Source: Ancistrus triradiatus (lineage: Eukaryota; Chordata; Actinopteri; Siluriformes; Loricariidae). From it: DNA of 64,000 nt. Below are positions 27,401 to 35,492 of the stretch, in pieces. Location: the NCBI GenBank assembly GCA_025084515.1, contig JAJAGP010000172.1:186001-250000 (forward strand). The letters run 5' to 3'. Each line of letters opens with the position of its first letter. Position 1 is the first letter of the stretch. Below the pieces are notes generated by a model, which made no database searches, was not told the DNA's origin, and saw only the letters and a program-made list of their open reading frames with translations. Both the position numbers and the translations under genes were made by a program.

Positions 27401-30400
27401 TTGATTAGCCTCATAGCTCCAGTTCAAAAATAACAGAAAGACACACCATACATGTGACACTTGGGATAAGGGCGAATTACATTTTTTGCCTGAAGCATTC
27501 TACCTAGGAGTGATCATTCCTGAATGACGTCTCTGATTTATCCAGCAGGTTTCGGATCATTAAGTAAATATAAAGCCATTAATGAGAGAACAGAGAGGTA
27601 ATGGAGACACGTAACACTGCAGCGTAGACAGTCTCAGGACTGAAACCGAGAGCCACTGCGTTAAGAGAAGACAAACTGCTCATTAGAATCACTATGCGGT
27701 GTCACCGACCGACATCTGCTACTTTGGATCTTGTGGTTTCTGAAGCAGCAATTGATTTCGCTTCTAATAAATCTGTAAAAACAACAACAATAAAACAAAT
27801 TAAACTGCTTGTAAAAGCACCCAGATGGCATTCGGAAATCGAGCAAATGCTTGAAATGGAAACCAAAACATACAGCATCACATACGCCCCCGTGCCCCCT
27901 GTTTTAGAGTGAGGGTGTCTCTTTTTGGGGGAGTTTGAATTGAGGTCATTTATAGTGAGTAAAATATTTGGCATCTGTTACATTTAGGGCCGCAAGAGCT
28001 GAGAACGTGCACACCTACGCCCACACACACGTGTACACACACAAACAGATGACGCACAGTTCTCCCGCAGCTTGTTGGCACAATTTGAATAACACAACAA
28101 GCCTGTGTGTGTGTGTGTGTGTGTGTGAATTTGAAGAAGTATCAAATCATAGCAATATTTTATCCACTAAACTATTAAATATGGTTCTGCACACACTGAA
28201 ATAGGATCACATTCAAAATGTCTGTGTGGGCTTGAAGAACTAACAAAATACCTGAGCCAGCCCTGCAGAGAGTGGCCCAAGCGTAGAGTTGGAGCAGGCA
28301 AGCTGGCAAATCAGCCCCAATATTAACACCTGCCCATTAAATCATTAAGGTCACAGTCGGTAATGGTAACTGCTCGTCCCTTGTGCATGTGAGATCCTCA
28401 ATTGAAAGTTAGAAGGCAAGGAAAGTTTTGCAAGAACTGGAAATATACAGACCTGCAAACACAGGAGGTTGAAAGGAAATATAAGATGGATATAGATACG
28501 CTTGAAGAACTGAAAAGGGATTAAGAGACACAAGAACACTCTACATGAAAAGACTAGGTTCATGAGAGAACGAAAATAGTTACGTTAAATGACAAGTTGA
28601 CAGAGGTAGCAAGAAAGCTGGGAAAGAAACAGAATTAAGGAGTGAAGAGAACGTTAAACCAAGGGTGGAAAAAAGAAAGCTGAAAACAGAAAACTGGGAC
28701 AGGAAGGAAATTAACAAACAAAGAGTCAAAGTCGGATTTATTCCTGTAGCACTTTTTACAATGGAATCCCAAAAAACTGTGGCAAGAAAAAACTCCTAAA
28801 CGTTGGGAGGACCAAGACTCAAAAAGGGATCCGACCTCCTTTATCTAAACCTACTTTATCTAAATCAAAGTTATCTAATTAACAAGATTATAGTAATACA
28901 TTTAATAACAAAAAGTATAATGTAAAACTATAGCATAAAAGACAATAAGACGTTGAATAAAATAATGTAAAAATAGTTAAGTTGATAGTTTAAGCGAGAA
29001 AGGAAGGCAGAAAACGAAGATATATTTGACTTGTGGAGACCGTGCATGATCTCAGATGTAGTTTGTTGGTTCGTGTTACTTTTCCATTTTCAAGCTCCCA
29101 CTTTTGGCATTTCCCTTGTTCGAATTTCCCACTCTTTTCCCGTTTGACTTTGTTGGTGTGGTTGCCCTGGTAGTCACTAATGTCACCCAGTGGTAGAGCA
29201 CACCCAATATTTCTGGATCAAATTCGTCTCTAGTACACAGATTATAATAACCATATATGAAAATCCATAAGTAATATTGTAACCAAACTGGTTATCTATT
29301 CTTTGAATAATGATGCTGCTAATGCTAAAATGCTAATGCTGAGGTGAAAATATTAAACATGTGATTTGGGACTCACTTTTACATTCTTATGCAGAAGAAG
29401 ATTATATTATATTACCTGAACGCTACAGCCTTTATGGTAAAACTGAGGACGGTTTGAGAGTTGCTGAGTTTCTACGGCTCTTCTCTTCATCCCAAGTTGC
29501 ACCTTTTCCCTTGCTAACTCCAGGGACTGCTATTCATCAGGTGGGACCAAGCTATCTGTTCTTTAAGTATTAATCCGAAATGGAAGTACATGTACATTGG
29601 ACTATGGACATCTATGGACATTGATTCCCTGCAAAAAATGGTGGAAGTTTGGTAATTCAGGGAGTGTCTGTTTGTTGAATGTTTGCCTTTATGTTGATCT
29701 ATTGTGGGTTTTTTTTCTACATCTTTTTTTTCTTCTTTGGATTATTATTGTTTGGATATAAATGTTGATGCAGTTCCTTCCTGCTCCATCATTGTTCTAT
29801 TGGTCATTTTTCTTTACCTTGCCTCTCTACATCACTAAACACCTTAGCGTTTGCTCAGTTCCCAGATGGTACCTACGTCATGATTTTTGTAGCTGCTTAC
29901 CTAGTGGGTTCTCTAGGCAAATAGTTCCAATATAACCTAATTTATAAAGAATAAGTTATATTAAGTATTTATTTTAAAAAAAATACTCACTGGGACCTTC
30001 CCAATCTCTTCATCTGGGTTCCCATGGCATCCCGCAACAATAACACAACCCACTCATGTTGGAATCTACTGCACCTGGTGCCATGACAACACGCTATCTG
30101 ATCCAAACTCAACAAGATTATGGTGCAAATGAGCACACACATAATGCAACCCACACAAAATGATGAAAACCAGCGCACAAATGCAAACCAGCAAGCACAC
30201 ACACACACACACACACAAAGCTATTTCTCTCTCTTTACTGGAGAAGAGTTTTCGTGTTACTTCAAAGTGAAGACTCTCGGTGTGCAAGCCTTCTCAGGAA
30301 AAATAAAATAAAAATAAAGGCACAAAAAAACTAGAACAGTTTTTCTGACTGGTCCTACTCACCCAGCCATCCTGCTCCGGAGTTGGGCACACACATGTCC

Positions 30401-30948
30401 GTCTCGGCGCTGGGCAGCACGAAGCCAACTACAAACACCTCCACCCCATCGGACATGAGCGCCAACCCGAGCACGAAAAACAGCTGCCACTGGAAGCGCC
30501 CATGCCCGCACTCCTGGATGATCAGTTCGTACTGCTGCGCCAGCTCCTCCTCTTCAGCCTCCCGCTCTTTCTCCAGCTCTCGTCTGTCCTTCGTCCCGTC
30601 TGCCACCGGCCGTCCCAGTGCCACCTGGCCTTGCGTGTCTCCAGCGGGAACGCCCTGGTACTCGCCCTCATAGATCTCGTCTTCATCGTCGTGGCCTTCG
30701 GTAGCATCGCTGGACCCCTCGTCATCCTCGTGCTGCCGCGCCTGCCCGTCCTGGTAGTAGTAGGGATCTCCGTCCTCACCCTCGTCTTCATTGTCATTTT
30801 CGAAACGGTGGTACGTGCGACCCGAGTACTCATCCGAGGCCCGGTCCATGGCCTTGTTGACCTTTTTGACCGCATGTCTCTTGGCTTCTTTCACCATGTC
30901 GCGAGCGCCGCGGGCCAGCGAAGTTCTCTCCCTGTACGTCTCATCCAT
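11974..30948 (-). CDS. sv2c: Synaptic vesicle glycoprotein 2C, complete coding region in 12 exons
   Basis: The coding join on the minus strand is 30948-30363, 22891-22711, 20760-20609, 18919-18786, 18709-18620, 18500-18390, 17735-17647, 16450-16286, 14710-14577, 13432-13229, 12836-12677 and 12157-11974. It totals 2190 nt or 729 residues. All phases agree and every intron is GT-AG. The product is a 12-pass membrane protein of synaptic and secretory vesicles in the major facilitator superfamily, with an acidic cytoplasmic N-terminus and a large glycosylated luminal loop between TM7 and TM8. Family knowledge: SV2 proteins bind synaptotagmin and influence vesicle priming, and SV2C is a neuronal receptor for botulinum neurotoxin A. 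I call SV2C rather than SV2A or SV2B from GWLG at the first exon end, CQITFDDDYSAYW in the luminal loop, and a C-terminus ending LPDTRANVLM. Length is close to mammalian SV2C (727). Confidence 0.96.
12677..12836 (-). CDS. sv2c: sv2c coding exon 11 (residues 616-669)
   Basis: The acceptor TTCTTCAG precedes GAGGTTCG and the donor AGGAG|GTACTC follows at 12676. It encodes GSMVLSGISCFFLWFGTSET and then an AWNSLDVVTAELYPTDRR segment, TM9-TM10 and the loop after them. Confidence 0.95.
13229..13432 (-). CDS. sv2c: sv2c coding exon 10 (residues 548-616)
   Basis: The acceptor ATGCAG precedes ATGTTGAC and the donor CTTG|GTAAGA follows. It encodes the end of luminal domain 4, with sequons N561-S-T and N567-K-T and the SV2C-type CQITFDDDYSAYW. 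TM8 follows, then the LPGNIVSALLMDKVGRL motif of the second MFS half. Confidence 0.96.
14577..14710 (-). CDS. sv2c: sv2c coding exon 9 (residues 503-548)
   Basis: The acceptor TGTCATCAG precedes GTTTATTGG and the donor ACAG|GTGTGC follows. It encodes the core of luminal domain 4, the pentapeptide-like beta-helix made of repeated F-x-N/D-C/S-x-F units. The family knowledge is that this loop is the region contacted by botulinum neurotoxin A. Sequon N536-C-T is kept. Confidence 0.95.
14968..15080 (+). repeat. Dispersed repeat, same family as 59322-59461
   Basis: Shares an ordered series of blocks with 59322-59461: TTTTAACATTTTTT then AGCTTA, an AAACAAC...CTTATTTT stretch, GGGAC-type and ACTCAA motifs, and finally GGCTAGACACG. 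It lies inside sv2c intron 9 (between coding exons 9 and 8). No coding capacity. Upstream at 14926-14939 is a poly-G run. Confidence 0.55.
15245..15345 (+). repeat. Tc1-like terminal repeat remnant
   Basis: The phrase AATATTGGTACCCTTAGTAA and the following AT-rich segment resemble the terminal repeats of a fish Tc1 family whose ends read ATTGGCACCCC. A comparable piece occurs at 36905-37010. No partner end was found here, so it is a remnant. Confidence 0.35.
15777..15817 (+). repeat. (CA)n microsatellite
   Basis: About 20 CA units with one AA interruption, in sv2c intron 9. Confidence 0.95.
16286..16450 (-). CDS. sv2c: sv2c coding exon 8 (residues 448-503)
   Basis: The acceptor GGTGCAG precedes GTACTACGG and the donor GACAG|GTGAGG follows. 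It encodes YYGLSVWFPDVIKHLQ (end of TM7) and the start of luminal domain 4, including the N486-F-T sequon and the conserved FTLENQVH stretch. Confidence 0.96.
16530..17215 (-). mobile_element. Truncated Tc1-like element of a second family
   Basis: Read on the minus strand this is the 5' part of a Tc1-like transposon. It has a leader with TATATAAGG and CACCTGTGG-type blocks and then the N-terminal third of a transposase. The outer plus-strand ends at 16540-16650 and 17150-17215 resemble terminal-repeat sequence (GTCTGAATACTTATGT). The C-terminal catalytic part is missing and clean termini with TA were not found. It lies in the sv2c intron between coding exons 8 and 7. Confidence 0.65.
16681..17046 (-). 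pseudogene. Tc1-like transposase N-terminal fragment
   Basis: The translation contains RRALIREVTKNTIVTLAGLQ and SLQHSTNLGF, matching the PAIRED-like DNA-binding region and linker of salmonid-type Tc1 transposases. No DDE domain follows and the reading frame is disrupted upstream. Not functional. Confidence 0.7.
17647..17735 (-). CDS. sv2c: sv2c coding exon 7 (residues 419-448)
   Basis: The acceptor TTTAACAG precedes ATTTGGC and the donor TTTTGG|GTAAGA follows. It encodes IWLTFLKCWDYPVKDNTVKL and the start of TM7 (LVWFSLSFG). Confidence 0.95.
17865..18195 (+). repeat. Unnamed ~320-bp dispersed repeat, copy 1
   Basis: Shares ordered blocks with copies at 25885-26195 (reverse), 48095-48392 and 49878-50205, plus a fragment at 45105-45172 (reverse). 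The blocks are TTTTATTTTAAA near the start, then GTCAGCAGGTGTC, a 'GGGTTTG...TTC' block, ACAGATTTTTATTTCC, and TTAAGACC at the end. I see no terminal inverted repeat, poly-A tail or coding frame. It lies in the sv2c intron between coding exons 7 and 6, antisense to the gene. Confidence 0.65.
18390..18500 (-). CDS. sv2c: sv2c coding exon 6 (residues 382-418)
   Basis: The acceptor CCCCTGCAG precedes GTGAACCG and the donor CGCGGC|GTGAGT follows. It encodes the cytoplasmic loop between TM6 and TM7, VNRIKIPKQLDEFVEMRSES and then ANPAAKVLFRIRSELRG. The middle of this exon departs from the SV2 family pattern, where an SDTGTWY-like stretch is expected. Confidence 0.93.
18620..18709 (-). CDS. sv2c: sv2c coding exon 5 (residues 352-381)
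   Basis: The acceptor TTCGGTAG precedes GCGGGAAAG and the donor TTTACA|GTGCGT follows. It encodes AGKHDEAWMVLKQIHDTNMR and then ARGEPEKVFT, the first half of the TM6-TM7 cytoplasmic loop. It is flanked by very short introns (76 bp before it, 119 bp after it). Confidence 0.95.
18786..18919 (-). CDS. sv2c: sv2c coding exon 4 (residues 307-351)
   Basis: The acceptor TGTGCAG precedes GCTGGAG and the donor CTGGAG|GTAAGC follows. It encodes WSFSMGSAYQFHSWRVFVVV, TM6, and the PESPRYFLE motif that in MFS sugar-transporter relatives follows TM6. Confidence 0.96.
20609..20760 (-). CDS. sv2c: sv2c coding exon 3 (residues 256-307)
   Basis: The acceptor TCCTCTGCAG precedes GATCGGTGG and the donor CTATG|GTGAGT follows. 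It encodes IGGAVPIVFSYFAEFLAREK, RGEHLSWLCMFW, and TM5 ending AWAIIPHYG. The EFLAREKRGEHLS stretch is the conserved MFS loop 4-5 of SV2 proteins. Confidence 0.96.
22711..22891 (-). CDS. sv2c: sv2c coding exon 2 (residues 196-256)
   Basis: The acceptor CTTCCACAG precedes GTAGTATCG and the donor GATTTGG|GTCAGC follows. It encodes TM2, then the MFS signature GGLSDKVGRRQ (residues 211-221, cytoplasmic loop 2-3), TM3, and the start of TM4 (CRMLSGFG). Confidence 0.96.
23081..23197. repeat. 117-bp MITE with terminal inverted repeats
   Basis: The left end TGTGCAAAAGTCTTAGG (from 23082) is mirrored by CCTAAGACTTTTGCACA at the right end (23176-23192). This gives an inverted repeat of about 20 bp around 70 bp of AT-rich interior. 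The same end sequence occurs at 345 and 33485. It lies in the large sv2c intron between coding exons 2 and 1. Confidence 0.8.
24069..24109 (+). repeat. (CA)n microsatellite
   Basis: Uninterrupted CA repeat of about 20 units in an sv2c intron. Confidence 0.95.
24219..24266 (+). repeat. (CT)n microsatellite
   Basis: About 24 CT units; on the gene strand a GA tract. Confidence 0.95.
24396..24425 (+). repeat. (CA)n microsatellite
   Basis: About 15 CA units, 130 bp from the CT tract. Confidence 0.95.
25727..25760 (+). repeat. (GAAT)n microsatellite
   Basis: Eight GAAT units followed by degenerate copies to about 25782. Confidence 0.9.
25885..26195 (-). repeat. Unnamed ~320-bp dispersed repeat, copy 2 (reverse)
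   Basis: The reverse complement reads in the same order as the copy at 49878-50205: TTTGCACATAGTGTTTTATT, then AACATTACC and TGTTGTTTTCTGCC, TTTTCTGTCAGCAGGTGTC, GTTTGTACTAGTT, and GTCATTCAGATGTG near the end. It lies in the sv2c intron between coding exons 2 and 1, in the same orientation as the gene. Confidence 0.7.
28104..28127 (+). repeat. (TG)n microsatellite
   Basis: Twelve TG units in an sv2c intron. Confidence 0.9.
28728..28800 (+). repeat. Dispersed repeat fragment
   Basis: GTCAAAGTCGGATTTATTCC, then the TAGCACTTTTTACAATGG block, matches the fragment at 1263-1352 in order. The following 'AAGAAAAAACTCCTAAACG' phrase is common in fish repeats with this start. Confidence 0.4.
30363..30948 (-). 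CDS. sv2c: sv2c coding exon 1 with start codon (residues 1-196)
   Basis: The ATG at 30948-30946 starts MDETYRERTSLARGARDMVK, which matches the SV2 N-terminus. The upstream sequence is the 5' UTR part of the same exon. The exon encodes the cytoplasmic N-terminus with a basic segment (KRHAVKKVNKAMDR), then an acidic and Tyr-rich stretch (about residues 50-100, including YYYQDG and SSDATEGHDDEDEIYEGEYQ). TM1 follows at about 155-178, with the conserved LMSDGVEVFVVGFVLPSAE. The donor GGCTGG|GTGAGT ends it at 30363. Serine and threonine next to the acidic cluster are the type of site used by casein kinases in SV2 proteins; that is inference here. Confidence 0.96.
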
Positions 30949-31085
30949 CTTTTTTACCAGGAGTCAGTTCTACTTGCAGAAAGTAGCGTCTTTTTGAGAT
31001 TAAGTCCAAAATAGCTTAAAATCTGGAGCTCAGGTGGACATTCAGCATGTGGATGGGATCCATGCAAAAGGTCCAAGGATACAAT
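30949..31085 (-). other. sv2c: sv2c 5' UTR part of the start-codon exon
   Basis: On the gene strand a strong acceptor (CTTCCCTTCCACAG, ending at 31086) precedes this 137-nt leader. No other AG with a good pyrimidine tract lies closer to the ATG. The position is a splice prediction, not proven. Confidence 0.6.
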
Positions 31086-31914
31086 CTGTGGAAGGGAAGC
31101 ATAGAGAAGATTATATTTACAGTACAGAATTTTAGCAAGGTTTGTGCACAGTCCTTAAAATTATTATTGTATTAAATACAGTAATAATTAATAAAGAATA
31201 ATAAGGAATAGGTAATGTCTGTAAAGTTCTGAGGTGCAGAGCTTGAATGAAACTATTTTCTGCCACATGAACCTGAGACTTTTGGTCATTACCCACAGAT
31301 TATGAGCATAGTGATATGATCACAGTCCAAAAACTAAGCTCCTGCCAAGGAACTGGATCTGGTAATCCTAATCTAAGGCACACTTAATGATCCCGTGGAT
31401 TGATTGCTGACTTATCTCCAATAGTACCATGACAGGGTTCTGGTCCTCAAAGAGGTGCAGTAACGACGATCAATAAAGCTATTCCTAGGCTGTTTTGGTA
31501 CATTAGGTTTCTTCGTCTGCCACAAAATGTGTACCTGCACCTTGATGAACAACCGAAAACCTCCTACTGTCCCAGGAAATGAACTCTCCAGGCTTTCCAA
31601 ACTGCATTTCAGACAGCTAGATGTTGCACTTCTGATGAAGCATATCGTGTTCGTGTGTATGTGTGTGTGTGTTTGTGCATGTGTGTGTGTGTGAGATACT
31701 GTAATCATCATGCCTCTATGACTCCACTCCGTTTGCTACTAACTGTAACCTCCCCGCCAATTTTTGATGGAAAATAATTAATTACACAATTACCTTACAT
31801 TAACCGGTTCCTTAATTAGGATTGAGAGATCATTATGTAAAATTTAATTAAGCTGCATGATGCTATTCACTTCACGTGACATCGACAAGGACACCCCATG
31901 TTATATACTCCTTA

Positions 31915-33473
31915 CAGTGGGGCAAAAAAGTATTTAGTCAGTCACTGATTGTGCAAGTTCTCCTACTTAGAAAGATGAGAGAGGTCTATAATTTGCATCA
32001 CTTCAACTATGAGAGACAAAATGAGACAAAAAATCAAGGAAATCACATTGTAGGATTTTTAAAGAATTTAATTGTAAATCATGGTGGAAAATAAGTATTT
32101 GGTCACCCACAAACAAGCAAGATTTCTGGCTCTCACAGATCTGTAACTTCTTCTTTAAGAAGCTCTTCTGTCCTCCACTCGTTACCTGTATTAGTGGCAC
32201 CTGTTTGACCTCGTTATCTGTATAAAAGTCACCTGTCCACAGGGTCAAACAGTCAGACTCCAAACTCAACCATGGCCAAGACTGAAAGACACCAGGACAA
32301 AAAATGTAGACCTGCACCAGGCTGGGAAGAGTGAATCTACAATAGGCAAGCAGGTTGGTGTGAATAAATCAACTGTGGGAGCAATTGTAAGACATACAAA
32401 GACCATTGATAATCTCCCTCAATCTGGGGCGCCACCCGCCAAGATCTCATCCTGTGGGGTCAAGATGACCCATGAGAACGAGTGAGCCAAAAAATCCCAT
32501 AACTATACGGAGGGACCTGATGAACGACCTGCAGAGGAGCTTGGGACCAAGTAACAAAGGCAAAAGGTACCCATCAGTAACACACTACGCCGAGAGGGAC
32601 TCAGATCCTGCAGTGCCAGGCAAGTCCCCCTGCTTAAGCCAGTACATGTCCAGGCCTGTCTGAAGTTTGCCAGAGAGCATATGGATGATCCAGAAGAGGA
32701 TTGGGAGAATATTATGTGGTCAGATGACACCAAAATATAACTTTTTGGTAAAAAACTCGATGTGTTTGGAGGAAAAAGAATTCTGAGTTGCACCATACCT
32801 ACTGTGAAGCATGGGGGCGGAAACCTCATGCTTTGGGGGTGTTTTTCTGCAAAGGGGACAGGACGACTGATCCGTGTTAAGGGAAGAATGAACGGGGTCA
32901 TGTATCGTGAGATTTTAAACCAAAACCTCCTTCCATCAGTGAGAGCATTGAAGATGGAACGTGGCTGGGTCTTCCAGCATGACAATGATCCCAAACACAC
33001 TGTTCGGGCAATGAAGGAGTGGCTCCGTAAAAAGCAATTCATGCTCCTGGACTGGCCTAGCCAGTCTCCAGACCTCAACCCCATAGAAAAGTTGTGGAGG
33101 GAGTTGAAAATCCATGTTGCCCCAAAACATCACTGCTCTAGAGGAGATCTGCATGGAGGAATGGGCCAAAATACCAGGTACAGTGTGTGCAAACCTGGTG
33201 AAGACTTCAGGAAACGTTTGACCTCTGTCTTTTCCAACAAAGGTTATGTTACAAAGTATTGAGTTTAACTTTTGTTATTGACCAAATACTTATTTTCCAC
33301 CATAAAGAATTCAATTCTTTAAAAATCCTACAATGTGATTGCCTGGATTTTATTTCTCAAATTGTCTCTCACAGTTGAAGTGTACCTATAATGTAAATTA
33401 CAGATTTCTGTCCTCTTTCTAAGTAAGAAAACTTGCACAATCAGTTGCTGACTAAACACTTTTTGCCCCACTG
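31915..33473 (+). mobile_element. Tc1-like transposon, full length but inactive (1559 bp)
   Basis: The element begins CAGTGGGGCAAAAAAGTATT and ends with the inverted counterpart (AACACTTTTTGCCCCACTG), with TA on both sides (31913-31914 and 33474-33475). Terminal inverted repeats are roughly 190 bp, and the inner ends carry AAGTATTTGGTCA and TGACCAAATACTT. It is in sv2c intron 1, antisense to the gene. The copy at 59895-61449 and the body-only fragment at 34815 belong to the same family. Confidence 0.92.
32271..33262 (+). pseudogene. Tc1-like transposase, decayed
   Basis: The start ATGGCCAAG at 32271 opens a frame related to Tc1 transposases but soon breaks by shifts and stops. The C-terminal half is open from 32762 to the stop at 33260-33262. 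The catalytic residues are D (32723-32725, in WSDDTKI), D (32981-32983, in QHDNDPKH) and E (33086-33088, in PIEKLW). The last two are separated by 34 residues, the DD34E spacing. A nonsense codon just after the first motif and a frameshift before 32762 disable it. The C-terminus reads NKGYVTKY. Confidence 0.88.
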
Positions 33474-33484
33474 TAATATATATA

Positions 33485-33765
33485 GTATACTGTGCAAAAT
33501 GTTAGGCCACCATTAGACCCTGTTCCCCTTATGAAAAAGTGGTTTCTTGGCTGCTACCCTTCCAAAAAGACCATTCCTTCCTGACCACGGGACTATAGAT
33601 TTTTAAAAATACTACAATAGTTTTTCTAACTGTACTGCTTTTCCTGTATTTTCTGGCTGTATTCAGTAATAAAGGCACTAAGAATAATTATATATGGTCC
33701 ATTATACCGTATTAAAAACAATGATATAGCTTATTCAATGGATGCCTAAGACTTTTGCCTATTAT
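33485..33765 (+). repeat. MITE-like repeat copy with both ends
   Basis: The left end ACTGTGCAAAATGTTAGGCC and the right end GCCTAAGACTTTTGCC (33746-33761) form an imperfect inverted repeat. The interior CCATTAGACCCTGTTCCCCT block at 33510-33580 matches 552-612 of the copy at 345. It starts only 12 bp downstream of the Tc1 copy. Confidence 0.6.
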
Positions 33766-34003
33766 GCTGATTTTATGACAGTATAAAACATCATAATAAA
33801 TTTGAAATAAATTATATAAATGTAATGTAGAAGTATTTTCACTAGGGGTCTCAAAACTTAAGAACCAAAAAAATCTTAAAAAAGTATAAGAATAAAATAA
33901 AAAATTAAATAAAATAAGCAATAAAAAAAAAAAACAAAATAAGCATTAAATCAACAGTTTAAAAAAAATAAAAAAAGCACCCCTTGTTTTAATATGTTTT
34001 TAT

Positions 34004-34287
34004 CAGTCTTATGCAAAAGTTTGGGAACCCCCAGATGTGTTTGTGCTGATTTTATGAATGAAAAAGTCATGAACCTATCTCTACAGGAAAGAGAAATAAA
34101 CAAGCCCACAACCCTGTCTGACCTTTACTCCAAAAATAGTAGTAGAACATCTGAAAATCTTAAAAAAACTACAACGATTTTATGCATTTTTAAAAAAAGC
34201 GTAGCAATTTCTTTTTACCTTTCCTTGTAAATTCTTTCCATTTAGAAAGTCATTTTATTAGGGGTGCCCAAACCTTTGTATAAGGCC
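34004..34287. repeat. MITE of about 284 bp with GGGCACCCC-type ends
   Basis: Left end CTTATGCAAAAGTTTGGGAA (34008-34027) and right end GCCCAAACCTTTGTATAAG (34266-34284) are inverted copies of each other, with an AT-rich interior and no coding frame. The ends resemble those of the Tc1 element at 4514 (AAAAAGTTTGGGCACCCC), so it may be a non-autonomous relative. Confidence 0.65.
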
Positions 34288-34698
34288 ATAAACAGCTGGC
34301 TTTTACTTATACAAGACATACAAGGAACAAAAATACAAATACTGTCTGTGTGCCCCCATCTAGAGCTTTGTGGGTGTTCCTCTGAGCGAGAGACATCGGT
34401 GATCTATATGGAGAGAAACGAGGCACTCGCACTCTCTGTTCATCTCCATCACTTATTAAATAAAGAAATCATGATCCTTATGAATGAAAGCGAGTTTTGA
34501 CGACGGCATGGGGGAAAGCATCCACTAGTATGAAATCCTCATTACAGAGCAACACCAGGCCACCCCGTTACCATGACGACCGCGCAGCATGGGGTAACTC
34601 TTATGTCAGATGATGTGATGTGAAGCACAGGAGATAAAAGAGAGCGGGGCTGACGGAAGACAGTCGGGACCTTTAGAAGGCACACAGTTGCACGCAAC

Positions 34699-34749
34699 AC
34701 ACACACACACACACACACAGCACACAACACACACACACACACACACACA
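34699..34749 (+). repeat. (CA)n microsatellite pair
   Basis: Two CA tracts separated by a short GCACACAA interruption, in sv2c intron 1. Confidence 0.9.
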
Positions 34750-34795
34750 AATATATAAATATAGTTCCTAATCAGGTTTACAGTGGCTCCAGTGC

Positions 34796-35492
34796 CTTCT
34801 CTAAGAACATAGGGTCAACTGTGGAAGCAATTGTAAGAAAATGTAAGACATACAAGACCATTGATAATCTCCCTCGCAAGGATCTCATCCTGTGGGGTCA
34901 AAATGATCCTGAGAAAAAATCCCAGCAGAAACTACACGGAGGGACCTGATGAATGACCTGCCGAGAGCTGGGACCAAAGTAACAAAGGCTACCATCAGTA
35001 ACACACCACGCCGAAGGGACTCAGATTCCTGCAGTGCCAGGGCGTGTCCCCCTGCTTAAGCGCCATTACATGTCCAGGCCCGTTCTGAAGGTTGCCAAAG
35101 AGAGCATATGGATGATCCAGAAGAGGATTGGAGAATATCATGAGGTCAGATGAAACCAAAATAGAACTTTTTGGTAAAAACTCAACTCGCCGTGTTTGGA
35201 GGAAGAAGAATTCTGAGTTGCATCCCAAGAACACCATACCTACTGTGAAGCATGGGGGTGGAAACATCATGCTTTGGGGCTGTTTTTCTGCAGAGGGGAC
35301 AGGACGACTGATCCGTGTTAAGGGAAGAATGAACGGGGCCCTGTATCGTGAGATTTTAAGCCAAAACCTTCTTCCATCAGTGAGAGCATTGAAGATGGAA
35401 CGTGGCTGGAGCTTCCAGCATGATAATGATCCCAAACACACCACTTGGCCAATGAAGGAGCGCCTGAGTGGTTCTTCTCTAAGAACATAGGG
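34796..35492 (+). mobile_element. Body-only Tc1 fragment between 19-bp direct repeats
   Basis: CTTCTCTAAGAACATAGGG occurs exactly at 34796-34814 and again at 35474-35492. Between them lies an internal piece of the same Tc1 family as 31915-33473, from just inside the DNA-binding domain (about 34815) to the segment just after the second catalytic motif (about 35461). Neither terminal inverted repeat is present. The open frame at 35128-35490 shows SDETKIELFGKNSTRRVWRK and QHDNDPKH. Tc1 transposition leaves TA, not a 19-bp duplication, so this copy did not arrive by ordinary Tc1 transposition. Confidence 0.8.

Noticed and set aside
29186..29235. A-box and B-box-like pair that could be a tRNA gene
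   Set aside because: No cloverleaf can be drawn and the boxes are too close; at most a SINE relic.
11974..30948. Assignment to sv2a or sv2b
   Set aside because: The first-exon end, the luminal CQITFDDDYSAYW stretch and the C-terminus fit SV2C better than either paralogue.
30502..31014. 170-codon open frame on the plus strand opposite the first coding exon
   Set aside because: It is the antisense shadow of the GC-rich sv2c exon; it has no recognisable motif and the minus-strand frame matches the SV2 N-terminus.
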